64,000 nt of DNA from Leuctra nigra (Eukaryota > Arthropoda > Insecta > Plecoptera > Leuctridae): positions 2,480,001 through 2,544,000 of the forward strand of contig OW203771.1 in NCBI GenBank assembly GCA_934045905.1, written 5' to 3'. The notes below the pieces were generated by a model that was not told the DNA's origin, did not search any database, and saw nothing but the letters and a program-made list of their open reading frames with translations. Below, piece after piece: positions 35,101 to 46,691 of this stretch. Made by a program: the position numbers and the translations under genes. Positions within the stretch are counted from its first letter, which is position 1; every line of letters begins with the position of its first letter.

Positions 35101-38100
35101 CTTCCAATCGATTACACATCACCCTATTTCAAAATAATAGCGTTGTGCATTGTGGCTAGTTGGGCGTCTACAATGGCTCTGTTTGCCACAGTGCAAATAA
35201 TTACGAACACAATGATTCTCCATTTGGCTTGGCAATTCCGAGTTCTGTGCTTCAAGTTGTTGAATATCCGAGCTGACAGTCTCGAGCACATCATGGCCAA
35301 GCGTCGCCAGAAGACTGAGAAACGTCGAACACCAGCTGAGCGAGGTGTGATGGAGTTAAGTCAAGGAGGAGCTGACAGTCTCGAGCACATCATGGCCAAG
35401 CGTCGCCAGAAGACTGAGAACAGTCCAACACCAGCTGAGCGAGGTGTGATGGAGTTAAGTCAAGGAGGAACACATCTTGTCCCAACAGTCTCGTATGAGA
35501 GACCAAGGACATGGAAGGTGATTGGAGCGCATCGGTATCCAATCAGATACAAAGCTGATGAAGAGAAGCGTGAGCTTGACTTGGAGATGGAGAGACGTCT
35601 GAAGGAATGCATCCAGCATCATCAGGAAATCATAAGGTTTGGAAATTCTACCAGCGTCTTTCGCCTCAATTGAAAAAGGAATACATCATATTTTTTTCTA
35701 GGATTTTCCACGAAAGTTCATCGGTTCTGCAACCGAATATCATTAGCGGGTTTCTGTTCTGCCTCGTGTCCCTGTCTTTGGCAGTCGTCTACGTTTTTCT
35801 GGTAATTTCACTGTTAAATACGTCATGTACTACATCATGGGTGAGGTCCAAAATAGGAGCTGGTTGGGCGTTGACGTCACCATAGGATTTACGGGTTAAA
35901 TCAAACTTGCCGCGTCAACAAACGAGCTGAAACCAGTACCCATAATGCTCAAGCTCAAGAGGTCGGGCGTTGTGATTACTCTATTTTCATTCATTCGATC
36001 ACGATTCGACTCAAGGTCACGCCCAGGTGTTACGTCACAATGTTAAAAGGATAGGGAAACTGGGTGACCTGATTATAAATCGGTATGCACCCCATGTATC
36101 AACAATCGAATCTAAACTATGACGTGTTGCTTCAGGTCTCATCGATTGATGCTTTCACTATGATTATGCTCACGATTAATGTCAGTGGGACGATAATATT
36201 TGGTATTTACTGCAGGATGTCGGAACTTCTAACATCTGAGGTAAGATCAGCACGAGATTCTCTGCGAAATTAGCCTTTTACGTAAATTTATATTTTTTAA
36301 TCTAATTTTATAAACATGATTTGCATGATTGATTCTCTACAAAAAAATACGTAATAGGGAAGTTTCGTGAAATTTTATTCTAGTACATTTCTAACTATCA
36401 ACTCAAATAATAATGATAAACACACTTATCACCCCTGAAATCTAAAATTTTCATTCATAAAAATCAAATTCAAAAATCATGGGACATTTTGGCGGGAAAA
36501 TCAGCCTCTAACATGAATCAGAACTGTGGTGTCATTTCCAAGTCGCCAACAATGTGTCACCATGTTTGTTGCCATGGCAATGTAACAATTTGTGATGTCA
36601 TTGTCAATTTTCCTGTTTTAAAGGTAAATTTAACTTTGTTAATTAATTATTTGATAACTATTCATCCCACAACAAAAATAATAGCACATCGTGTTTAGCA
36701 ACATCTCAACTTTCATAAAATAAATATGATTCTGAAATCTAATTATCACGAGACTTCCCTATTACGTCAGTTTCAGAATTTGCAGACATTCCAATGTCAC
36801 CAAAATATTGCTCTTTTTTTAAAACGGATTTGCTCCTGATTACAGAGCTCGAAAGTGAGGGAGGCTGTCTACGGTTGTGAGTGGTTTGCAGCGTCGGAGA
36901 GCTTCAAGCGATCTTTGAGGATAATGATGGAGATTACGAAGAGACCTATTGTTATCAAGGCAGCAGGACTGGTGCCGTACTCCATGAAAACGTTTCGTAA
37001 TGTGAGTTACAATATTAAGATTGTGGAAGTTTCCCGTGCAGTTCTAATAATCAACCCTTTACCATAATAATGTTTCATCCATCAAATACCTGGATCCATT
37101 GAGCTGCGGAGATATTTTTTCTCTTTGCACATTTTGTTATTATAAGCAGTGATGGGTAAGTTCCTAAAAAAAGGAACTAGTTCCAGTTCCTTTGATAAAA
37201 TGAAACTTCATCCAGTTCCTAGTTCCTTTCTAATAAAGGAACTGGAAAGTTACCTGTAATGAACTAAGTCTTTTTAAGTTACAATGACCTCCAAAAACAA
37301 TCCGGATTTTTTTTAATTACCCTGCTCTAAATTAAGTAAGCAAAGCGATCAAGCAGTATATTTTCATAAATCTGGTAAATTTAGGACGCCACAATTAATG
37401 GGTAATTATTCGTTTTATTCATTCTGTGCAAATTTTGTCATAAGATACTATATTTCTATTCGAAAGGAACTTATAAAATAAATTAAAATAAGTCCTAAAG
37501 TTCATCACAAAAGGAGCTTTTTAGTTTCTAAGCTCCTTTAAAAATAAAGGAACTGAGTTCCCATTAAAGTTCCCCAAACAGGAACTAGTTCCACCGCATC
37601 AACTGACTTATAATCACAGTGATTCTCAGTCACTGTTTTGAAAACTCAAAACAGTGACTGTGTTGATTGTTACTGACATTGCATTTGTGTGGACATCAAC
37701 TGATATTGTGTTGCGATGTGTCTGTCCATGCAGGTGCTACATCCCACAGCTACTTCACATTAATGCACACCGCGTCTGTCCATGCAGGTGCTGTGAACAT
37801 CCCACAGCTACTTCACATTAATGCACACCGCGTCTGTCCATGCAGGTGCTGTGAACATCCCACAGCTACTTCACATTAATGCACACCGCGTCTGTCCATG
37901 CAGGTGCTGCGAACATCCCACAGCTACTTCACATTAATGCACACCGCGTCTGTCCATGCAGGTGCTGCGTACATCCCACAGCTACTTCACATTAATGCAC
38001 ACCGCGTCTGTCCATGCAAGTGCTGCGAACATCCCACAGCTACTTCACATTAATGCACACCGCGTCTGTCGATGCAGGTGCTGTGAACATCCCACAGCTA

Positions 38101-39844
38101 CTTCACATTAATGCACACCGCGTCTGTCCATGCAGCTGCTGCGAACATCCCACAGCTACTTCACATTAATGCACACCGCGTCTGTCCATGCAGGTGCTGT
38201 GAACATCCCACAGCTACTTCACATTAATGCACACCGCGTCTGTCCATGCAGGTGCTACATCCCACAGCTACTTCACATTAATGCACACCGCGTCTGTCCA
38301 TGCAGGAGCTGCGAACATCCCACAGCTACTTCACATTAATGCACACCGCGTATGTCCATGCAGCTGCTGTGAACATCCCACAGCTACTTCACATTAATGC
38401 ACACCGCGTCTGTCCATGCGAACATCCCACAGCTACTTCACATTAATGCACACCGCGTCTGTCCATGCAGGTGCTGTGAACATCCCACAGCTACTTCACA
38501 TTAATGCACACCGCGTCTGTCCATGCAGCTGCTGCGAACATCCCACAGCTACTTCACATTAATGCACACCGCGTCTGTCCATGCAGGTGCTGCGAACATC
38601 CCACAGCTACTTCACATTAATGCACACCGCGTCTGTCCATGCAGCTGCTGCGAACATCCCACAGCTACTTCACATTAATGCAGACCGCGTCTGTCCATGC
38701 AGGTGCTGTGAACATCCCACAGCTACTTCACATTAATGCACACCGCGTCTGTCCATGCAGGTGCTGCGCACATCCCACAGCTACTTCACATTAATGCACA
38801 CCGCGTCTGTCCATGCAGGTGCTGCGCACATCCCACAGCTACTTCACATTAATGCACACCGCGTCTGTCCAAGCAGGTGCTGTGAACATCCCACAGCTAC
38901 TTCACATTAATGCACACCGCGTCTGTCCATGCAGGTGCTACATCCCACAGCTACTTCACATTAATGCACACCGCGTCTGTCCATGCAGGTGCTGCGTACA
39001 TCCCACAGCTACTTCACATTAATGCACACCGCGTCTGTCCATGCAGGTGCTGCGTACATCCCACAGCTACTTCACATTAATGCACACCGCGTCTGACCAT
39101 GCAGCTGCTGCGAACATCCCACAGCTACTTCACATTAATGCACACCGCGTCTGTCCATGCAGGTGCTACATCCCACAGCTACTTCACATTAATGCACACC
39201 GCGTCTGTCCATGCTGGTGCTGCGAACATCCCACAGCTACTTCACATTAATGCACACCGCGTCTGTCCATGCAGGTGCTGTGAACATCCCACAGCTACTT
39301 CACATTAATGCACACCGCGTCTGTCCATGCAGGTGCTCGAACATCCCACAGCTACTTCACATTAATGCACACCGCGTCTGTCCATGCAGGAGCTGCGTAC
39401 ATCCCACAGCTACTTCACATTAATGCACACCGCGTCTGTCCATGCAGGTGCTGTGAACATCCCACAGCTACTTCACATTAATGCACACCGCGTCTGTCCA
39501 TGCAGGTGCTCGAACATCCCACAGCTACTTCACATTAATGCACACCGCGTCTGTCCATGCAGGTGATGCGAACATCCCACAGCTACTTCACATTAATGCA
39601 CACCGCGTCTGTCCATGCAGGTGATGCGAACATCCCACAGCTACTTCACATTAATGCACACCGCGTCTGTCCATGCAGGTGCTGTGAACATCCCACAGCT
39701 ACTTCACATTAATGCACACCGCGTCTGTCCATGCAGGTGATGCGAACATCCCACAGCTACTTCACATTAATGCATACCGCCATCCAGCCTCTCTCCGACA
39801 CCGCCGTGGCAGCGCCAGTGGTCGAGGTCTGGAAGCTCCAGTGA
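32184..39844 (+). CDS. Odorant receptor OR-B (7tm_6) with amplified terminal exon
   Basis: Inferred exons: 32184-32259, 32902-33340, 35094-35636, 35702-35801, 36136-36240, 36846-37001, 39737-39844. This gives 508 residues, 66 of them the two-copy 33-residue repeat, leaving a normal OR core of 442. Phases are 1,2,2,0,0,0 and all introns are GT/AG; the exon 3 donor (GTTTGG) is weak. Marks: FLPRLVILTQCLEAFFNRY, LKECIQHHQEII before TM5, KAAGLVPYSMKTFRN at TM7, and a last exon with RTSHSYFTLMHTA running to a TGA. Insect ORs act as odour-tuned partners of Orco. The last intron holds a 58-bp array whose units copy the start of the last exon and its acceptor. Which unit is spliced is unknown; only the final copy has the extended C-terminus. 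Intron 2 holds an F1 repeat. Confidence 0.85.
33559..34576 (+). repeat. F1 repeat copy 2, in OR-B intron 2
   Basis: Starts with GAGCGAGCGTAGCGAGCG plus a T-rich run and ends with GCTCATCAACGCGTTAC and GCGTTTTCCTAGTA, as at 503-1367. Confidence 0.75.
35272..35469 (+). repeat. 99-bp in-frame repeat, 2 copies, in OR-B exon 3
   Basis: Two 33-residue units nearly identical in nucleotide sequence to those in OR-A and OR-C. One unit has KRRTPAER in place of NSRTPAER. Confidence 0.95.
37147..37605. mobile_element. hAT-like MITE rich in GGAACTAGTTCC palindromes
   Basis: The left end reads CAGTGATGGGTAAGTTCC and the right end GGAACTAGTTCCACCGCATC, roughly inverted. Multiple AGTTCCTTT/AAAGGAACT pairs lie inside. 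The ends resemble hAT-type termini; the assignment is tentative. Confidence 0.5.
37734..39794 (+). repeat. 58-bp tandem array (36 units) of an OR terminal-exon start plus its 3' splice site
   Basis: Each unit begins GTGCTGCGAACATCCC (variants GTGCTGTGA, GTGCTAC, CTGCTGCGA, GAGCTGC, GTGATGC), continues with CTACTTCACATTAATGCAC and ends GTCTGTCCATGCAG. Read from its first base, a GTGCTGCGA unit encodes the OR signature VLRTSHSYFTLMHTA. The unit ending is the intron end (compare GTGTCTGTCCATGCAG at 37718-37733). Because 58 is not a multiple of 3, the array cannot be one coding repeat. The last unit (39737) continues into the unique rest of the exon. Confidence 0.95.
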
Positions 39845-39892
39845 GCATCTGTAACTCGCTGAGTGACAGAGAGTTGTGCAGAGCAGTGGTAC

Positions 39893-40189
39893 TCAACCTG
39901 CGGCCCGCAGACGCATGGCTTGCAGCTCTCGTCCCCTCACTCTAATCCTACTCCGATCCCTATTTGCCTTTCTCTCCATGACTAACACCTTGCTCTTCTC
40001 CAGACTTATCTTCAGACCAAACTCTTCTGTCACTCTGCTCCATTTGTCAACCTTCTTCGAAACATCCTCGCTACTCTCCCTCCATACCATGATGTCATCA
40101 GCGTAGATTATAGTTCTTGTGTCTTCGCCTCTCGGTTCCACTCTTCTTAACATTTCATCCATTACTACATGGAATAATGTTGGTGACAT
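39893..40189 (-). mobile_element. LINE reverse-transcriptase fragment (YADD region)
   Basis: Minus-strand frame with SPTLFHVVMDEMLRR, IIYADDIMVW and LKISLEKSKVLVM, the catalytic YADD block of a non-LTR RT. It is truncated at both ends and lies 50 bp beyond the OR-B stop. Confidence 0.85.
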
Positions 40190-40930
40190 GACAACACACT
40201 ACCCTGTCTTAATACCTCACCAACTTGAAACCATTCTGACCTTCCACCCTCAGTTTGCACTTAACTTGAACTATCCCTGTACAGACTTTGTATCCTGTCC
40301 TTTTCCAAATCAAGGGAAAGGAAAAGGATTTTAATTTTGAGTGAACTGTTTAACATTACTCTGAAATATAATATATTGCATTTAATTAAATGCACTGACT
40401 TAAATCTGTCGATGACAACAACTTACTACATGTATATATATTTCCTTATCTAACATGATATTATTAAATTGTTCAGATACTTTTTTTTTCTACAGAAATT
40501 ACAATATCCCTACATCTTTGGTTTTATCCAGTTGAGATAGTTGCTTATACATTTTATTGTAGTACACAGCCTTTAAAAGTTAAATCGCAAGGTTACAATA
40601 TAAAAACAATTGTTATTTTATCTTGAATTCGCTTTGGTGAGAAATTGCATTTGCTATCATAGTATATTTATGATTGACCTATTTAATTTGTAAGCACAGT
40701 TTGTCACATTTATCGTGAAACAAGTGGTATCGTGCCTCATACGCAAGAGCACGTGAGATTGCATGTTGGGGTTTGCGTTGCGTTTGGCACAGAATGCGAC
40801 ACATTCAGCAGGACGATCAGCGAGGTTGTGACGGTGCCTCCCATCTGCAAGTCACACAGAGTATTAAGGTGATACAAGCGCTCGGCCGATTTAGCAAAAA
40901 ATTGTTTCATAAGTTTAGTTTTCTTTGATT
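40190..40930. other. Intergenic, no gene seen
   Basis: AT-rich sequence between the RT fragment and an F1 repeat. Confidence 0.4.
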
Positions 40931-41576
40931 GAGCGAGCGAAGCGAGCGTCTCCTTTTGACTCTTTTGACACGGACCTCTGTTTTTTTTTTTTTTTTTTTT
41001 TTTGGCTGCTAAATGGAGCAATAGAAATCGCACCGTTTCACCGATCGACCTGAAATTTTGCACACATGTAAAGACAACCTCTCTGTTTGCTGACCACAAT
41101 TTTTTTTGAAATCTATCAATTGGTTAAAATTTAAATAAACATCTCCTGATAGGCTGAAATATTAAAATGGTCTTCGACAAATGTGATCAACCTTATATTT
41201 TGCATGGTCATTAAGACCAACATTGTCTCTTATTTTACAAATTTTCAGCCAAATCGTCCCATTGGTTAAAATTTAAAAAATATTTCATGTACTTTTTGAA
41301 ATTTAAACCAGAACCGTTTGACTGATCAACTTAAAAATTTGCATGGTCATCGGGTCCAACATTATCTGTATTTTTGACGATCAATTTAAAACTTTGCGTG
41401 GTTATTGGGACCATGTTGATATTTTAGGAATTGTTGGAGATTTTCATACAAGTCTGTGACGAAATTCAAGAATTATTGGTTTTTAAGGACATTTTCGATA
41501 AACAGAATTTCGGTTCGAGGTATTGCGCGTATCAGTGCTCGCTCATCAACGCGTTACTCAGAGCGTTTTCCTAGTA
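40931..41576 (+). repeat. F1 repeat copy 3
   Basis: Same start (GAGCGAGCGAAGCGAGCG, T-run) and end (ACTCAGAGCGTTTTCCTAGT) as copy 1, with high identity between. Shorter than copy 1 by an internal deletion. Confidence 0.85.
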
Positions 41577-42175
41577 GAATGTTGACATGATCAATCTGAT
41601 TGTATATTAGTAGCACTTTTTCATTCTTGCTTCGTGCTTTGTTAATAAGCCACCGGTTATTCAACAAAACCGCGCTAATTACTATGAAATTTCCGACATG
41701 ATTGGAGTCCAGACATGTGAATTAATTGGTATCAAATTTTAATCATGATTAGATAAAATACAAACTTAGGATTATCACTTGGCACATTTTTTAAATAAAA
41801 TTTTATACGGCACCTAAAATATTAAAAATGTATCATAGGAATCCCTAAGTTTTTCTTTTATGAGTTGACTTAGGGTCTGGGAGCTGTTGTCAGATGCAGA
41901 CGATGGTTCTTCGGTTAACGCTCCTAGTGTTGATGTTGGCCCCCAAAAGGGCCGTTTAACACGTGTTAAACGGCCCTTTTGGGGGCCAACATCAACACTA
42001 GGAGCGTCAACCGAAGAATCATCGTCTGCATTTTTCTTTTATCAAATCATTGTTACAATTTTAAATCATTCCGTCTACCCCTTTTGTCTCCAATCGTATC
42101 CAAAAGAGTGCCTGCAACAAGCGGCAAAATCGCTCTCGCTTGCAGCACTTTAAGGTGGGGACATCGAATGCCACA
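41577..42175 (-). repeat. F2 repeat copy, inverted and interrupted by a palindromic insertion
   Basis: Reads as F2 on the minus strand, with GAGCGATTTTGCCGCTTG near 42130 and TGCTACTAATATACAATCAG near 41600. It is broken by a hairpin-bearing insertion that includes 41895-42030. ATAAAAGAAAAA occurs on both sides (minus strand), a possible target duplication. Confidence 0.7.
41895..42030. repeat. 136-bp near-perfect palindrome
   Basis: Arms of 68 bp with two mismatches, centred at 41962/41963 on AACACGTGTT, with no spacer. Ends are TGCAGACGAT and ATCGTCTGCA. Confidence 0.97.
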
Positions 42176-43140
42176 CCCCGAAAATATTTTTTACTGAAAT
42201 TAGCAATATTTATTAACTTTTCCAATATTTCAACTATATTTAAGTATGAAGGATTCATCAATGTCATGTAATTTGCAACCCATGACTTATATTGAGTTTT
42301 CAATTTGATGCCTTCAGAAGATGAGGAAAATTTTAACACATGAGGTATAGGAATGATTTAGTTTTTGCTGTCTAACTTTTAAAATAGTTCAGGATGGTAT
42401 CGTTTTATATTTTTTTCCTGATATTATATCCATATGTCTACTAGAAAATAAGGTTTTTGTTGAAATCTATCGACACAAAAAAATTAGATCTTCATTTTAG
42501 CGTAAAAATTGCACGATTTATCTTGGCTGCCATAAGCTAACATTGGGAGACATATGGGTTTATCTCAAAAACTAGTTCACGATGCTAGTTTTTGGGGGCC
42601 ATATTCTGGTGTAGAATGAAATTGTCTATAAGAATGCAAAGTTACAGCGAATTCTATCGAAGTAGGGGTTACGCTCTTCCCCCCCTTAAGGTAGTACCTT
42701 CATTATACATATACAAAAAAAAATCTTGAAATTACAAGTTCAGAAAACGTTTTCCTACATTTCAACTATATTTGAGTATAAATGAATCACAAAATGTCAT
42801 TTAACTTGCAACCCCTGTCGTATAGCGAGGTTTCAATTTGTTGCCTTCCGAGAATGAACAAAACTGTAACACAGGAGGTATAGGGAAATCATTTAGTTTT
42901 TTGTTTATAACTTTTAAAATAGCACACGTAAGTATTGTTTTCAATTTTTTTCCTAATAGAATGTCCAACGATCTATCTAGAAATCAGTTTTTTGAAAAAA
43001 ACGTTGAACCTCAGTAAAATTCAAAACTCAAAAATAGCATGGAAATCGTCATGATTTTAATGGCCCCCATAAGACTACATGTTAAAAAAAGGAATTTATA
43101 ACTGCAATATCTCACAATCTAGACACAAGAAGTTGTTCAT
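42176..43140. repeat. Diverged ~530-bp direct duplication
   Basis: CAACTATATTTAAGTAT at about 42230 matches CAACTATATTTGAGTAT at about 42763. Later blocks (TTGCAACCC, AGGTATAGG, TTTTTTTCCT) follow in the same order. No coding content. Confidence 0.65.
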
Positions 43141-43143
43141 ATT

Positions 43144-45521
43144 TCACAGTATCGTGTAAATAGTGATTATTGATACCTCTGCCAAAAATAGGCTTATTTG
43201 GAAGATATGAGATATCAGTTGTGCTACCTTAATACCTTCATTAGTTCCAACAACAAAACAAAGTGCCCTGAAACTCGCCGCGTATAACAGATGCAAGTCG
43301 ACTGAGAATAATCCACCGGCTGTGAAGTCGATCTTCCGGTGTGTCAGAGTGATCGACAAAACAGTCAACTGAAACAAGGAAAGAACATGTGAATCAGTAA
43401 ACATCTGTCTCGAATTCTTTGGCTGTTTAAAATGAAGGTAACAAGGTAAGAACGCCAGAAGTCACATTCGGATGAAACTGAGATAAACGAAGTTTTATGT
43501 TGAAACTTGTCTTCCATACAGATCGATATTTCAATTGCGTTTTAGAAGGCTTTGTGGCAATATTTTAAAAAACTGAGGGTGTATTCTGAAAGCTCAAAAA
43601 ATCACTGAAAGATTACAAACCATTTTAAAAAAAAAAATTACTCAGAGCGTTCTTTCCCTGTACTCTTTAAATTAATTCTCTGTGATTGTCATTTTAGATT
43701 AGATTAGATTAGATTAGAATAGTGTGGTTTAATGGCGCGTCAAAGACGAGGTTATATTGCGCACATTAAGTTATATTTAACTTTGTTGATCATAATTGGA
43801 GGGCAAGGGGAGGGGGTCGACCTAACGGGCCCGATCCGGGGGAGTCCAGCACTGGTGGGAAGGCCAGGCCGGAATGGGGACGGACCGGGGGGTGTGAGGA
43901 TTCGGGCCGACTGAACCCGATTTCAGGGGGATCACCATCTCGAGGGGGGAGGCCGGCCCGAGGGGACCACAAATTCAAGGGAGGACATGGTTAGGCCGAC
44001 CCTGGCTGCTCTTGGTCTGGGCCTCACCACTGATCTGTCCGGCATGGGTAACCCTTACACATGAGCATATGCTCGCCGGCGTAGCTGCAATGGATCATTG
44101 GCCAACACAAACCCCACCACCACGATAAGGTGACAGCCGTCGGGGGGTTGTCATTTTATTGCAGGTATGGATTTTAATCCGATAAGTCTCCAATTGTTGC
44201 CTATAGCGGCAAATATAGCTGATCATCATACAGTCATAATGTATTAAAACGGTATTTTCAAGTTGTACTTGTTCACATAAAGTCAAAGCCCAGACCATTA
44301 TGCAAATGCTGAATTCATTCCAGCCACATCTATCAATTTCGAGTATATACAAAAACACAACAAAAAAGAATATACCTCTCTTTGCATTGCTCGATTTGTT
44401 GTTGCTGACAAAATCCTTGTTACCACGCATCTAGTTCTCTCGCTCTGCAATAGATAATTAATTCATAACAATAGAGGATCATCTGAATTTATCAAATAAG
44501 TAGCCAACGACAATCTTACCTCAGAACGAGCGATATTACAAACCAAACACAGCGTAAATATCTTGATGGCATTAGTCACTAGCCTATAAATGATCCAATA
44601 CTGTAGTCCGCCTGTCTCCATATCCTTGACGCCTTCGAAGACCAAGGACAGAATTTGCACGAAGTACGCTCCGATTCCAATGAGAAAGGGAAAGGCAAAG
44701 AAGTCATCGACGATGTTAGCGGCGTCGCAAAGCGTCCAATGAACAGCTGACGATGTTTGTAACAGAACGACGTCCACTTGACGACCTTGAGACTCTAGGT
44801 ACTCGTTCAGGAGGCGGAAGCGTTGACGTAGGGCGAGGACGCAAAACATGAACAGACATTCTGAGAGAAGACTCATGAAAAATGGTACGTAATAACCGAT
44901 ACAAGTAATTAGAAAACAGTCAAAATCACTGACAAAAACATTCAGAATGTGTATTAAGAGAGTTGCGAATATTGTAACTGCAAATAAGACGATCACGAAA
45001 CTTCGGTTCTTGGAGTGTGGAACTCTTAGAGTCATATTCTCCATCGATTTATCAATCTCATGTAAACACTTAAAGAACAAAATAACTTCTTTCTGCCTGA
45101 ATCCTTTAATCAAGACACAAATAGGATATAAGACATCCACCATATTTCGAAATATCATTGTATACTGCTGGATGGATCCCGGTTTATAGACATCGTCTAT
45201 ATTAGCAATGACAATGTCTAAGTGTAACTTGAATAGGACTGTCAGTGCGATGACGATGACGGCGCTGTAGACCGCTCCAAGACGTGACACTACAAGCGTG
45301 ACGCTGCCGTTGACGAGTTTGACGCGACAACTGACGAGACCAATGAGCTGTGAGATGTAGATCATCGGCAAGGCGCTGGACAACGCGTCTACGGGCCTCC
45401 AGTAATTGCGGAGTTTCTGGAGGACGTTGCCTTCGACTGTTACCCACTCGTCTCGAGGTCGGCCTGGATACCAGCGGTCGTAAGCGGCACGAGGTGCTTC
45501 GTCCGTCTTCTTTGAAACCAT
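43144..45521 (-). CDS. Gustatory receptor-like gene (7tm_7), incomplete model
   Basis: Exon 1 is 45521-44520, 334 codons, from an ATG in a good context (ACCATGG on the plus-strand complement) to a GAG|GTAAGA donor in phase 0. It carries several membrane segments. Its end (DFFAFPFLIGIGAYFVQIL, then YRLVTNAIKIFTLC, CNIARSE) is typical of insect GRs. A later exon starts at 43368 after TTGTTTCAG and encodes LTVLSITLTHRKIDFTAGG and LFSVDLHLLYA, matching the GR TM7 region. A short linker exon normally lies between them and was not found; a GC-rich repeat (43690-44160) sits in that intron. The usual C-terminal TYxxxxxQF is not clear. GRs are ligand-gated channels of taste and CO2 neurons. The gene may be intact with an unseen exon, or broken. 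Confidence 0.75.
43690..44160. repeat. GC-rich interspersed repeat with (TTAGA)n edge, copy 1
   Basis: Begins with tandem GATTA units, then GGCGCGTCAAAGACGAGGTT, GTCGACCTAACGGGCCCGAT and GGAGTCCAGCACT. It is shared with 51126-51362. On the minus strand the short tandem edge would be a 3' tail, as in some non-LTR elements. Confidence 0.7.
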
Positions 45522-45625
45522 GGCAACACCGGACCAAGTTGATCAAGCAAGGGAAGTGGAAGAGCCCATTGCGCGCTGTTGCCGAGTCTTTCACTGGTAA
45601 TCATAGGACTATAGGAAATTAGTAA

Positions 45626-46127
45626 GGGGCTGTTCATAAAGTATGTCACGCAAAATAGGCCACTATTTACCCCCCCACCCTTGTCACAAGTTGTCACACT
45701 TTTTACAACCCCCCTCCCCTCCTAAAAAGTATGTCACACCTGCAGACCCCCCTTCCTCACAAAAAAAAACAAAATTCATATTTTCACTTATAGTTAGTGA
45801 TCTATTGCAAAGAAAAAATATATTGAAAGAATGAGAAAACACAAAATTGTTTATTAATTTATTGCAAAATTGTACATTCAAAGAATGAGAAAACAAAAAA
45901 ATTTGTAGAATTATATTACTACCTACTTAAAAAATTCAAAACTAAGTTGAAAATAATGAATGTGATAATTCCTTTTCTGAAACATAGGTACAAATTATCA
46001 CAAAATATACAACAAACTGTGACATCACGCTTGTCCGGCCCCCCCTCTCCCCCCTGTCACAGATTGTCACAGTATGACATACCCCCCCTCCCCCCTGAGG
46101 CGTGACATACTTAATAAACAGCCCCTA
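45626..46127. mobile_element. ~500-bp MITE with AGGGGCTGTT termini
   Basis: Ends AGGGGCTGTTCATAAAGTAT and ATACTTAATAAACAGCCCCT are inverted repeats. The interior repeats GTATGTCACACC and C-rich tracts in both orientations. No transposase is present. Confidence 0.85.
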
Positions 46128-46579
46128 ATTCATATCAAGAAAAAAATTGCAATACACTGTTTGGAGTGATGAACAGTATATAATACAATTTATCTTCCTT
46201 GACCTCAAAGTATTTAGATAAGAACGCCAGCATAATTGAGATCAGCCATCAGTAAGCTGAACAAATGATTACTTAGGCCGACTGGTAGCTGAAAACAGGA
46301 AATTGATATGAGTCAAATCTGTCAAATTTGTTGTATGATACATTAAATAAGTACGAATAACCTTGACAATCGCATAATATGTTGATACCTGTTGAATACG
46401 TATTTCCGTTTGAAAGCCAAGTGGGAGGTTCGCATTTCGATTTTCCTGATGTAATGCATTAAACAAATATGAAGAATTTGTTTGAGATATAAAACCTATG
46501 AGATCATCCCAGGAGTGCGTACTTTATCTTTGACCATTCGCGTCCCGGACACAATGTGATGTGTAATGTCAATAATTGT
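46128..46579. other. Intergenic, nothing recognised
   Basis: No gene or repeat identified. Confidence 0.4.
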
Positions 46580-46691
46580 TTCAAATGCTCAATGATAATG
46601 TTATTATTTCAAATGCTCAATGATAATGTTATTATTTCAAATGCTCAATGATAATGTTATTATTTCAAATGCTCAATGATAATGTTATTAT
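46580..46691 (+). repeat. 28-bp tandem repeat, 4 copies
   Basis: CAAATGCTCAATGATAATG units recur perfectly at 28-bp spacing. Confidence 0.95.

Noticed and set aside
37734..39794. CRISPR-like appearance of a regular 58-bp array
   Set aside because: There are no unique spacers, the unit is an OR exon with a splice site, and the DNA is from an animal.
37667..39945. A series of ~70-codon plus-strand frames in the 58-bp array
   Set aside because: They are read-through of exon/acceptor units with a non-multiple-of-3 period, so each shifts frame. They are products of the repeat, not separate genes.
43732..43978. GC-rich frames on both strands
   Set aside because: They lie in an interspersed repeat also present at 51126-51362.
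44095..44430. 111-codon minus-strand frame considered as the missing gustatory-receptor linker exon
   Set aside because: Its sequence shows no GR motif and no phase-0 acceptor/donor pair fits.
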